Source: Pseudoalteromonas rubra
Lineage (GTDB): Bacteria; Pseudomonadota; Gammaproteobacteria; Enterobacterales; Alteromonadaceae
DNA: 64,000 nucleotides
Direction: 5' to 3'
Assembly: GCF_005887115.1 (NCBI RefSeq)
Contig: NZ_PNCJ01000014.1
Span: forward strand, 186,001 to 250,000
The notes under the pieces were generated by a model. The model searched no databases and was not told the origin of the DNA. It worked only from the letters and a program-made list of their open reading frames with translations. Shown here one piece after another: positions 33,833 to 41,294 of the stretch; position 1 is the first letter of the stretch; the number at the start of each line of letters is the position of its first letter. The position numbers and the translations under genes are program-made.

Positions 33833-35047
33833 TTAGAGTTCATTAAAGACTTTGGCTCGCAGTGCTTCACGAAACGCGTTGACCATGTTGTGCTTGTCTT
33901 GCTCTGTTTGGCGGTTAAATACGTGGTTGTAGAATAGGCTGATGCTGACATCTTCTTTTGGGTAGTAATAGCTTCTCGACATATAGCCATTATTGTAACC
34001 GCCATGCATATAGGCGACTTTGCCGGACAATGAAGCAAAAGTGCTCACTTCTGTTTTGCGTACTATCCCGGCGCCGTACTCCCGGGTTGCATCCATGGAG
34101 TTAAGGTTAGCGAGCATTTGGGCCTTAATCTCGGCACTAAATGGAGTCTGGGTTTTACCAAAGGCGCGGAAAAATAAGCTAAGATCTCTTGGCGTACTCA
34201 CCATTCCTCCATCTGCAGCGCGATACCCCAGCTTGATGTGGCGGTAGCTCGTGAGCCCGCCCTCTTCCATTTCATAACCATGTACCAGTTCACCACCCAA
34301 AGTTTCCCGCTGATAATAAAAGGTTTCGGTCATCCCCAGTGGCTCCAGGATCTGTTGGCGGATCGCAATAGCAAGGTCGTAGCCCAGTAAGTCATCCAGT
34401 ATTATCCCCAGCAACAGGTAGTTGGTGTTGGAGTAGTCGAAACGACTATCGACTTCAAACTGTGCTGGCTCGTCATAAATATAGCTCAGCATTTCAGTGA
34501 CCTGCCAATCATGGTTAGGCTCTGCTTTGATTTTATGCCAAAACTGCGGAACACTCAGATAATCCTTTAGCCCACTGGTATGACGCAGCAAGTGACGGAC
34601 CCTGATGGAACTGGTGTTTGGTAAACGAGCGTTAATCTCTTCGGGCAGGTAAGTGTTGATAGGGCTGTCGAGATCGAGCTGGCCTTGCTGGGCCATGAGA
34701 TGTGCCAGCGTCGAGACAAAGCTCTTAGTGTTACTGGCAATGCGGAAAAGGTGCGCAGGTTTGAGTGGTTCATTGGTGTCTTTATTGGCCAGTCCACTGG
34801 TGTAAGTTGAAGACCACCCAGGTGTATCTATATAAACCGATACGCCAGTTAATCCTGCCTCAACGACTTGATCAAGCAAGCTTTGATAATCGGCATGGAT
34901 ATCAAACTGAATGGGCTGACTGGAATCACTGAGCGTGACGGGCATATCTGCCGACTTAGGCTTTGAGGAATGAGTCACGTTATTATCACTACCGCAGCCA
35001 CTGAGCATCAGACAGGCGGTACAAACCATCATTGAAGGAAATTTCAT
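33833..35047 (-). CDS. Serine hydrolase, class C beta-lactamase/DD-peptidase fold, lipoprotein
   Basis: A 404-aa lipoprotein (lipobox L-S-G-C, Cys18). The serine-hydrolase domain has the S-x-x-K motif S105-N-T-K108, H-L-L-R-H-T-S-G-L, and Y-S-N-T-N-Y near 206 as the second motif; the third box near the C-terminus is H-G-G (Y-M-H-G-G-Y-N-N-G). H-x-G in place of K-T-G is typical of esterase/peptidase relatives (EstB, LACTB, D-aminopeptidase-like) and of AmpC-like proteins that are not true beta-lactamases. Substrate unknown. AGAGGC precedes the ATG. Not linked to creBCD or an ampR. Confidence 0.88.
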   Translation of the reverse strand: MKFPSMMVCTACLMLSGCGSDNNVTHSSKPKSADMPVTLSDSSQPIQFDIHADYQSLLDQVVEAGLTGVSVYIDTPGWSSTYTSGLANKDTNEPLKPAHLFRIASNTKSFVSTLAHLMAQQGQLDLDSPINTYLPEEINARLPNTSSIRVRHLLRHTSGLKDYLSVPQFWHKIKAEPNHDWQVTEMLSYIYDEPAQFEVDSRFDYSNTNYLLLGIILDDLLGYDLAIAIRQQILEPLGMTETFYYQRETLGGELVHGYEMEEGGLTSYRHIKLGYRAADGGMVSTPRDLSLFFRAFGKTQTPFSAEIKAQMLANLNSMDATREYGAGIVRKTEVSTFASLSGKVAYMHGGYNNGYMSRSYYYPKEDVSISLFYNHVFNRQTEQDKHNMVNAFREALRAKVFNEL

Positions 35048-35269
35048 AGCTTTGCCTCTTGTTGTTTTATTCCGGTTATATCAGCCGCTATACCGGTCGC
35101 TGTCCTGATCGATAAGGAAACACAGGCAGAAAGTCTAAAAGAAGCGAAGAATGTTATGTAATAATATGAATTTAAAGGTTATTTGTGATTTTTATTGACG
35201 TATGGAATATCCTGAGCCAGCGCACTTCTAACGCTGACTCAAGACGGGTAAGGTGGAGCGTAATCCTAT

Positions 35270-36082
35270 TTACAGGCGTTTTATTTCTATCATACCTATA
35301 TAGTCACCTGACTGGGCGTGCACTCCTTGTGCAAAGTCGCTGTCACTGGGGTCACTGGTAAGTAACATTATCGGCTCCGCGGGGCTGGTGGCCTGGTTCG
35401 CGGAACTAAACCGCGGCCCGCTGTCGCTGCCTGCATCATACACCTTAAGCTGAATGGTCTGACTGTCAACCCACTGATTGTCTGTGAACAAAGGGAAGCT
35501 TTCTAGGCCAATAAACCAGTCAGGGCTCGGAGCGACCATGGAAACGACGCTCAACAGAGGGAATTGCTGACTGGCTTCAAAGGTAAATGTGACGCTTTTG
35601 GCACTGCCTGAGACACCAGATTCATCAATGAGGTAATTTGAGTTACCTGCGTTCTGGATGGTACTTATCTCGCTTTTTAATGAGGACTTCGAGCCTGTTT
35701 CAGCCATGCTGACCATACCGGCAGACGCTGTGGTATCCGCTTTGAAGATAAACCCATCTTGATTATGGGTGAGCCCGACCAAAGGAGAAAAGTGAGAATT
35801 TCCCGGGAAGTTAGTAGGAAAATTCTCGGCTTCCCAGGTCCGGGTAAAGGTGAGTTGATAAGTCACGGTTTCTGCAGCCTGATCACCGTCATTGGCATTG
35901 GTGTTAGTACTATCGCTGTTGCCAGAATTCGAGCTTGTATCCGTGCTGCTTTGTGTATTTGTGCTGGTCGTTGCACTGGTTTCAGTGTTACTGGTGCTGG
36001 TTGGTTCTCCACCACTTCCTCCACCACAAGCACTCAGAGTAAATAATACCAGTGCGCAAAAAGGTATACTTGCTATGTTCAT
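35270..36082 (-). CDS. Spondin-domain lipoprotein
   Basis: A 270-aa lipoprotein: lipobox L-S-A-C (Cys19), a Gly then Ser/Thr/Asn-rich flexible linker (~20-72), and one spondin_N-like domain (~73-265). Recognisable family signatures are F-T-R-T-W, H-F-S-P-L-V-G-L-T-H-N, the core V-S-M-V-A-P-S-P-D-W-F-I-G-L, and Y-D-A-G-S-D-S-G. In animals this domain (F-spondin, M-spondin) is a C2-like extracellular fold that mediates matrix attachment; bacterial single-domain versions are known from genomes but not characterised. Likely displayed on the outer membrane through the linker. GAGGCTAAT is before the ATG. Confidence 0.8.
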   Translation of the reverse strand: MNIASIPFCALVLFTLSACGGGSGGEPTSTSNTETSATTSTNTQSSTDTSSNSGNSDSTNTNANDGDQAAETVTYQLTFTRTWEAENFPTNFPGNSHFSPLVGLTHNQDGFIFKADTTASAGMVSMAETGSKSSLKSEISTIQNAGNSNYLIDESGVSGSAKSVTFTFEASQQFPLLSVVSMVAPSPDWFIGLESFPLFTDNQWVDSQTIQLKVYDAGSDSGPRFSSANQATSPAEPIMLLTSDPSDSDFAQGVHAQSGDYIGMIEIKRL

Positions 36083-36312
36083 ATTAGCCTCGTGTTAGTG
36101 AGTCAGAATGTCGACAAGAAGACCCGACAACCGGCAAGGTCATTTCACTTTTGTACAATAAATGCACTTTTTATTTTGCGGTAAGTTATTAAAGACGCCA
36201 GTGGTGTATGCGTTCAGTATCTTTAGTTTGTACCTACATGAGAGATCCTCAACTGTTTTTCTACAACGAGTATGTAACACTCTTAAGGTATTTCGTTTTT
36301 CAAGGAACCTAT

Positions 36313-36699
36313 ATGAAATCTCTAATTTTAACGGCACTTTTGAGTGGCACTGCGTTGGCCAACCCTTTACTGGGCAGCTGGGAATTTGTTGAGGGGCAGT
36401 ATGCAACGGAATCGGGTATCGTTTCTGCCAAGGCACCCGAGTTAACGTCAGTTAAACTGATCACACCCACCCACCATAGTTACATCACGCAAAGCCAGGG
36501 GAAATTTAAATATGCGGGTGGGGGCACCTATGTGCTTAAAGATAACCAGTTTATTGAAACCTATGAGTATGGCAATGTCAGCTCTCTGCTGGGCAGGAAG
36601 ATGGCCTTTACCTATAAGGTTGAAGGGGAGTTGTGGCACCATGAACTGTATGAAAACGGCAAGTTTGTGGAGCGAGAGATCTGGAAAAAAATGAAGTAG
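36313..36699 (+). CDS. Small secreted protein, lipocalin-like beta protein
   Basis: A 128-aa protein: signal peptide M-K-S-L-I-L-T-A-L-L-S-G-T-A-L-A, then N-P-L-L-G-S-W-E-F, a typical start of calycin/lipocalin-like folds, followed by about eight short beta strands (H-H-S-Y-I-T-Q, G-G-G-T-Y-V-L-K-D-N-Q-F-I-E-T, F-T-Y-K-V-E-G, W-H-H-E-L). The function is not known; it may bind a small hydrophobic molecule. AAGGAACC precedes ATG 36313. Reading on from the upstream in-frame start at 36208 would bury the signal peptide, so it is rejected. Confidence 0.7.
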   Translation: MKSLILTALLSGTALANPLLGSWEFVEGQYATESGIVSAKAPELTSVKLITPTHHSYITQSQGKFKYAGGGTYVLKDNQFIETYEYGNVSSLLGRKMAFTYKVEGELWHHELYENGKFVEREIWKKMK

Positions 36700-36819
36700 C
36701 TTGCTATTTCGTCAAAATGCGTGGACAGTTCGCATTGCATAGCATATTTATTGAGAAATTTGCAATTATAGGCATCACCCCTAGACTAACAGTAAGGTCA
36801 CTGTGGTACCGGGGGCGGA

Positions 36820-37578
36820 GTGAAACTTTTTGCATGTATGTGTGTAGTGATTTGGCTGTCCATATTATCACCAGTCAACGCCGCAACGGTTCAGGTTGTC
36901 ACCGAATATTTATACCCTTACCAAATCAAAAATGAAGATGGCAGTTTAGGTGGGTTTATGACTGAAGTGGTTCACGCGCTGTGCAAGCAGGCCGGTGATA
37001 TACCCGATATTAGCGTGATGCCCTGGGCGCGTGCCTACCAAACAGCCGTGACGACAAAAAATACACTTATCTATTCGATAGTTCACACCGAAGCGAGACG
37101 TCCCTATTTTCACTGGATTGGTGAAGTCAAAACGGATCCAATCTATTTATGGGGTCTGGCTCGACGCTTTCCCGCGCAATCGGACTCGCTGATGTTACTT
37201 AAAAATCATCGGGTGGCGGTTCTGAGAGGCTCTAATGTGGCTCAGTATCTGGCAAAACGTCAGTTTTCTCATCTTAAACCACTCAGTTATGAAGATCAGC
37301 TGCTGCGGATGTTGGAAAAAGATCGCCTTGACCTGGTGATCGGGACCGAGCAAACCATCTGGCAACGGGCGAATAAGGCTGGTATCGACTTCAATACCTT
37401 GGCCAAAGTTGTTGAGCTTACAGAGCTCAATACAAACCTTAGCATTGCCTTCAACATTGCCTCTGACCCCAAGCTGGTTGCCCGCTACCGTGATGCGTTT
37501 TCGACCATCAGCAGTAACGGCAAGTTAGCTGGGATACAGCAAAAATGGTTTGACTATATTCAGGTTGCAAAACAATAA
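36820..37578 (+). CDS. Periplasmic solute-binding protein (SBP_bac_3 family)
   Basis: A 252-aa exported protein: signal peptide to about A-T-V-Q (residue 22), then a two-lobed family-3 binding fold with Y-P-Y-Q-I-K-N-E-D-G-S-L-G-G-F-M-T-E-V-V, P-W-A-R-A-Y and L-V-I-G-T-E-Q-T. Such stand-alone Pseudoalteromonas/Shewanella proteins bind amino acids or similar small molecules and are often unlinked to a permease, as here; they may act as sensors. The start is GTG 36820 preceded by GGGGGCGG. A hairpin overlaps the stop. Confidence 0.82.
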   Translation: MKLFACMCVVIWLSILSPVNAATVQVVTEYLYPYQIKNEDGSLGGFMTEVVHALCKQAGDIPDISVMPWARAYQTAVTTKNTLIYSIVHTEARRPYFHWIGEVKTDPIYLWGLARRFPAQSDSLMLLKNHRVAVLRGSNVAQYLAKRQFSHLKPLSYEDQLLRMLEKDRLDLVIGTEQTIWQRANKAGIDFNTLAKVVELTELNTNLSIAFNIASDPKLVARYRDAFSTISSNGKLAGIQQKWFDYIQVAKQ

Positions 37579-37608
37579 GCCAGACCCGATATATTCCCGG
37601 GTCTGGCT
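37578..37608. terminator. Stem-loop at the end of the binding-protein gene
   Basis: AGCCAGACCCG / CGGGTCTGGCT, a perfect 11-bp stem with a 9-nt loop. Its first base is the last base of the stop codon. It lies between two convergent genes, so may serve both. Confidence 0.6.
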
Positions 37609-37635
37609 GCGCTATTTACTCTAGAATTTAACTCA

Positions 37636-38037
37636 CTAGAGAGTGTCACCCAAAGACACAGGTGCAGACGTTTGTGCTTTAATGGCATCTAGCACACCGA
37701 CCAGCGTTGCATGCTGACTATCCGGGTGCGCTCGAAGACTGATGCTGGTGAGTTCGCCTTGCGCACCAAGACGGGCAATATTGATACTGACAGCATCGAT
37801 ATCGATTTTTCTGTTGTTTAGATAAATCTGGTTTGTTGCGTCAATTGTAAAGACGGGTGTCAGGCTCGGCACAATTGAGGTTACGGCCTGATCGGTTCGA
37901 TTGATTGGCAGGGCAGTTTCCCGCATAAAACTTGCGGTAACAATAAAGAAGATCAGTAGAATAAAGACAATATCCAACATGGGGTTCATGTCTACGGTTA
38001 CGTCAGAAGCGCCAGAATGATGTGCGGATTTAGTCAT
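37636..38037 (-). CDS. ExbD/TolR family biopolymer transport protein, without adjacent ExbB
   Basis: A 133-aa protein with the ExbD layout: a short cytosolic N-terminus, a single membrane helix M-L-D-I-V-F-I-L-L-I-F-F-I-V-T with the essential Asp near 22 that carries the proton path, then a periplasmic domain with V-x-I-D-A-T-N-Q-I-Y-L-N. ExbD works with ExbB (a five- to seven-subunit ring) to energise TonB-dependent receptors. No exbB or tonB is found in the window, so its partner must be distant. AAGGACC precedes the ATG. Confidence 0.88.
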   Translation of the reverse strand: MTKSAHHSGASDVTVDMNPMLDIVFILLIFFIVTASFMRETALPINRTDQAVTSIVPSLTPVFTIDATNQIYLNNRKIDIDAVSINIARLGAQGELTSISLRAHPDSQHATLVGVLDAIKAQTSAPVSLGDTL

Positions 38038-38333
38038 AATGTTAGGTCCTTTTTTGTTATTTCCTTTTCAGCGTAGACCCTATATGTTAGTTTCGATTTA
38101 ATGTACCGTTAATGTTTACAAACTTTTACTTTAGTGTGAGTTTGACGTTGTGTACGCGCATATATCAATTAAACATCACCGATTTTGGGACTATCGACTC
38201 AATTGAATTTATATCGTCATTTAGTACTAAAGTTTAACGGCTATGGGTCGATTACGATTATAATGTAAGCCATTGTTGTTAGTTTAAGCGTTTGGCTTAA
38301 GCGACAAGTTAAGACATCTATAAGGAAAATAGC

Positions 38334-39071
38334 ATGAAAGTGAACACGCACAGTGGTGGGCCTGCAGTGCAACTTGATCTGCAAAGTAAAGCGGCCTCTT
38401 CAGGTAACCTTAACGACGCAAAACAGCCCGTTTCCAGCTCACCCGACTCAGCACAAAACACACTTGCCAAAGATGTATATCACGGCGCACAAGCGCCATC
38501 ACCGGCACTCGTTTATGATCGGCCCCTGGCTATCACCTCATCGGAAAACCAAGAAACACCAGCGCAATACAGTGAGCGAATGGATGCTGCAACTGGACTA
38601 TTGTTTGCCGTTTCGATCCCGAAAATTGCAGAAGATATGAGTGCTGAGTTTGCCAAAGTGACGAAGGAAATTGAGCAACTATCTCCGGGGCTGAGTGACA
38701 AAGACTGGGGCTTTTCCGTCAATGAAGACGGGGCACTGGTGGTCAGCGGTGATAGCCTGACAGACAGTGAAAAGCAACTGCTCGAAGAGAAGCTGAATGA
38801 AAACGAAGAGCTCGTGGCTTTGGCAAAAACCTTTCTGGACACAATGATGGAAGGGATTGAGTTGCTTAAAGGCCCCAATGACAGTGGGGACTACTGGGCC
38901 AAATACGACATTAACCGTAGCAACTTTGCTGACATTATCGACTTTAAGGCGCTGATGGAAGAAAGTAGCCAGAGTGATGCGCAAGTTAAACTGGGTGATG
39001 CGAGACTTAACCAGTTTACACTCGTAGATAGTATTGGTGGCCAGTTGCAGCGCAATGCCAGACAGCTTTAA
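38334..39071 (+). CDS. Hypothetical protein, acidic helical
   Basis: A 245-aa protein not recognised. There is no signal peptide. Residues ~1-70 are Ser/Ala/Gln-rich and probably disordered. Residues ~80-180 are helical and strongly acidic (E-E-K-L-N-E-N-E-E-L-V-A-L), with G-F-S-V-N-E-D-G-A-L-V-V-S-G in between; the tail is amphipathic. The unstructured start followed by a helical body resembles proteins associated with flagella or export, but no homology is claimed. A clear AAGGAAAA lies 8 nt before the ATG. A TATAAT-like -10 sits near 38250 and a terminator follows, so it is a single-gene unit. Confidence 0.65.
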   Translation: MKVNTHSGGPAVQLDLQSKAASSGNLNDAKQPVSSSPDSAQNTLAKDVYHGAQAPSPALVYDRPLAITSSENQETPAQYSERMDAATGLLFAVSIPKIAEDMSAEFAKVTKEIEQLSPGLSDKDWGFSVNEDGALVVSGDSLTDSEKQLLEEKLNENEELVALAKTFLDTMMEGIELLKGPNDSGDYWAKYDINRSNFADIIDFKALMEESSQSDAQVKLGDARLNQFTLVDSIGGQLQRNARQL

Positions 39072-39086
39072 CTGCTTTTGATACGG

Positions 39087-39114
39087 AACAGGCCAGCAGA
39101 CTGGCCTGTTTTAA
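39087..39114 (+). terminator. Intrinsic terminator
   Basis: AACAGGCCAG / CTGGCCTGTT, a perfect 10-bp stem with CAGA loop, then TTTAAT. Lies between convergent genes; probably bidirectional. Confidence 0.8.
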
Positions 39115-39121
39115 TGTTGGA

Positions 39122-40498
39122 TTAATTACGGGTGCTCGATACTAAATCCTGATCACACAAGTGACCAATGTAGACATATGGGTGCTGAGTACCGCCGATG
39201 CCAATGACTTTCTCTTCATAAGAATCGATTTCAATCCGCCATGCACCGACTAGGAAGTCTGTGCGCCAGGTATTTCTGTAGCCCATGCTGTATGACGAGT
39301 GCTCTACGGTGTAATCACTAAAGCAACGGCCTAAATTAACACCACCAGATGCTTTACCATTTGCATCAGATGTTACGACAAAATCTTCATATGGGTTTCT
39401 GACGTCATCAATTGAGTCAAAATCTCGGATCAGCTTAAACGTGGCTTCAGCGCCTTCGACGGGATGGCCTTTGGAATCATTCAACGTGACTGTCCAGTTC
39501 AGATCCCGGTATGCCTGAGTGGTCAGGTAGGGGGCTTTAAATGCTGAATAGGGGATCCGCTCTACCCCATGTTCGCCACTGACCGAGTCATGGGCAAACG
39601 ACGCAACCACTGAGCCCAATACGAGAGTATATTGATTGGCCGGGTTATTTTGTAGATTTGGGTTGCCACTCACCCGAACTACAACACTTTGGTTTTCCTG
39701 CAGCTGAGAAATAGTCTCGGCTTTGTTTACGGCGACGGGTTGCCAGTTACCACCATTGTATATTTCCAGTACAAACTCATCCGTTTTCGCTTCGTCCTCG
39801 AGCTTTACAATGAGATCCTGGCCCCGCACGGCGGTGAAGGCGAAATAGTCGTAGTCGAATACGTTGTCTATGTTTCCTTTTACACGGTTTTGTTTGTCGG
39901 GCAACATAGTGACTGTCGCGATTGAGTCATTCGCTTCAAAGTCGTCAAGCTGAGCCTGAGTAGAGGATATGGCGCCAAACTTGATGTCGGAGCTATCCGT
40001 TGCTATCACATCCATCAGCCAGTAGTAATGACCAGGCTCCGTCAGAGCGGCGGCCAACTCATCGGCATTCGCTGCATTGGCGGAATTGGCCATCAGGGTA
40101 AAGGTATTGTCCGGGTTGTGACGCACTATGCTGAGATTAATATTGGTGTCGACTGACTGACCGAATAAAAACGCTGTCGTTTTACCAGGTTCTGTGACTT
40201 CAAAGTGAAAACACGGTTTCTGTCCTACCGTCATACCGCCAAAAGGGTAAACGGTGTTGAGTGACAAAGTCTGACACATGGGGGTGATGGTACTGGCAGC
40301 AGATATATCGGCCTGGGCCGCACGTATAACCGAGTTAAATAAGTGCGTCTTGGGTGTCATGTCTAGGGTTGACGACTGAGCTGCGACTTTGGCTCCTGTG
40401 CTAAGGTGATACAGTGCATCTGTGGGTAATTGTGATGCAAGAGCTAGGGTAGGCATGCATGCTAAAACACTCAATGTTTGCATTAATTTCATAATCAA
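39122..40498 (-). CDS. Secreted protein with pre-peptidase C-terminal (PPC)-like domain
   Basis: About 458 aa, exported (signal peptide ends L-A-L-A-S). After a ~100-residue N-terminal region and a beta domain (T-T-A-F-L-F-G-Q-S-V-D-T-N-I-N), a PPC-like domain is evident at ~185-300: D-D-F-E-A-N-D-S-I-A, V-K-G-N-I-D-N-V-F-D-Y-D-Y-F-A-F. An Ig-like region with V-T-L-N-D-S-K-G-H-P-V-E-G-A-E follows, then a C-terminal piece with two Cys. PPC domains usually accompany secreted peptidases; no catalytic motif is seen, so this is probably a binding or adhesive protein. The start is TTG 40498 (AGGA 5 nt before) or ATG 40492. Confidence 0.65.
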   Translation of the reverse strand: MIMKLMQTLSVLACMPTLALASQLPTDALYHLSTGAKVAAQSSTLDMTPKTHLFNSVIRAAQADISAASTITPMCQTLSLNTVYPFGGMTVGQKPCFHFEVTEPGKTTAFLFGQSVDTNINLSIVRHNPDNTFTLMANSANAANADELAAALTEPGHYYWLMDVIATDSSDIKFGAISSTQAQLDDFEANDSIATVTMLPDKQNRVKGNIDNVFDYDYFAFTAVRGQDLIVKLEDEAKTDEFVLEIYNGGNWQPVAVNKAETISQLQENQSVVVRVSGNPNLQNNPANQYTLVLGSVVASFAHDSVSGEHGVERIPYSAFKAPYLTTQAYRDLNWTVTLNDSKGHPVEGAEATFKLIRDFDSIDDVRNPYEDFVVTSDANGKASGGVNLGRCFSDYTVEHSSYSMGYRNTWRTDFLVGAWRIEIDSYEEKVIGIGGTQHPYVYIGHLCDQDLVSSTRN

Positions 40499-40714
40499 AT
40501 ATTTCCTTTTTGTTTGTTATGTCGTTCATCGACGGTTCCAAAAGTGGAACCTTTTGCATTATGCATATCCCTATTTCAAATACAATATAATGAGTTTGCT
40601 TGTTTGATTTAAGACAAAAATAGTAACTTCAGGAACCGAAGTGGTCGATTAGATGCTTAAAGGAGCGAGGGAGGAAGCAGCCAGTGTAATGTGCACCGGC
40701 TGTTTAAGGTAATT

Positions 40715-40852
40715 TTAGCGTTTCTTCTTTTTGCCCTGCACGGCTTTGAAGCGCGGGTTATCTTTGCAGATCACATACACGCGACCGCGGCGTTTGACGA
40801 CCTGACAACCCGGGCGAGATTTGGCACTTTTTAATGAACTGAGTACTTTCAT
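40715..40852 (-). CDS. rpmJ2: Alternative 50S ribosomal protein L36 (RpmJ2/YkgO type)
   Basis: A 45-aa basic protein, [11 protein letters not shown] ending G-K-K-K-K-R. It matches L36, but the zinc ribbon of the standard form (C-x2-C...C-x4-H) is incomplete: only Cys16 and Cys29 remain, as in zinc-independent C-minus paralogues such as YkgO. It begins 5 nt downstream of rpmE2. During zinc shortage these paralogues replace the zinc-binding proteins and free zinc. Co-transcribed with rpmE2 from a promoter holding a Zur-like palindrome. Confidence 0.88.
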   Translation of the reverse strand: MKVLSSLKSAKSRPGCQVVKRRGRVYVICKDNPRFKAVQGKKKKR

Positions 40853-40857
40853 GGTGA

Positions 40858-41115
40858 CTATCCCTTTTTGCCAGCCAGATTCTTAAAGCGGCGATTGAAT
40901 TGTGCCACTCGGCCATCGCTGGCTACCAGCTTCTGCTTACCGGTATAGAAAGGGTGAGATTCACTGGAAACATCAATAGGGACATACGGATAAGTTACAC
41001 CGTCTACTTCTACTGTGCGATCAGTTTTAATCGTGGAACCAACGATAAAATACTTGTCTACCGAGGTATCGTGAAAGGCAACTAAGTGGTAATCAGGATG
41101 GATATCTGGCTTCAT
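40858..41115 (-). CDS. rpmE2: Type B 50S ribosomal protein L31 (RpmE2/YkgM)
   Basis: An 85-aa type-B L31: [47 protein letters not shown]. It contains no cysteine, so it cannot bind zinc as RpmE does. The start is ATG 41115 with GGAG 7 nt upstream; a longer start at 41127 would add four residues and lose the family N-terminus. In E. coli and others the ykgM/ykgO pair is repressed by Zur and expressed under zinc starvation; the same logic is supported here by the upstream operator. Confidence 0.94.
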   Translation of the reverse strand: MKPDIHPDYHLVAFHDTSVDKYFIVGSTIKTDRTVEVDGVTYPYVPIDVSSESHPFYTGKQKLVASDGRVAQFNRRFKNLAGKKG

Positions 41116-41141
41116 TTTCTTCTCCAATAATTCAGTGCGTG

Positions 41142-41156
41142 TGTTATATCATAACA
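41142..41156. promoter_or_regulatory. Zur-type operator upstream of rpmE2-rpmJ2
   Basis: TGTTATATCATAACA: arms TGTTAT/ATAACA around three bases, 27 nt before the rpmE2 start. It agrees well with the GTTAT...ATAAC core recognised by Zur in gammaproteobacteria. A Zur-repressed ribosomal pair is known in E. coli, so site and genes support each other. Confidence 0.75.
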
Positions 41157-41232
41157 AAATTGTAATGAAAATAGTAAATGCAAATAATTCGTAATTGTAT
41201 CTCTGGGTGGGGAAGAATTGGTTTGGGTGTGG

Positions 41233-41270
41233 CTACTTGAGGTGGCATTTGAGTATGCCATCTCAAGTAG
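41233..41270. repeat. Long stem-loop between dbpA and the rpmE2 promoter
   Basis: Arms 41233-41248 and 41255-41270 form a 16-bp stem (CTACTTGAGGTGGCAT with its complement, one wobble) and a 6-nt loop, 25 nt past the dbpA stop. No T-tract follows on the dbpA strand. Possibly the dbpA transcript end. Confidence 0.6.
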
Positions 41271-41294
41271 CTATGCGTAAGTGAGGACAAGACG

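Noticed and set aside
21000..38236. GTACTAAAGTTTA present at 21000-21012 and 38224-38236
   Set aside because: A 13-base match is expected by chance several times in 64 kb, and the contexts differ.
40534..40555. GGTTCCA/TGGAACC stem followed by TTTT upstream of the PPC-like gene
   Set aside because: It points away from any coding strand; a chance or weak 5'-leader hairpin, not claimed as a terminator.
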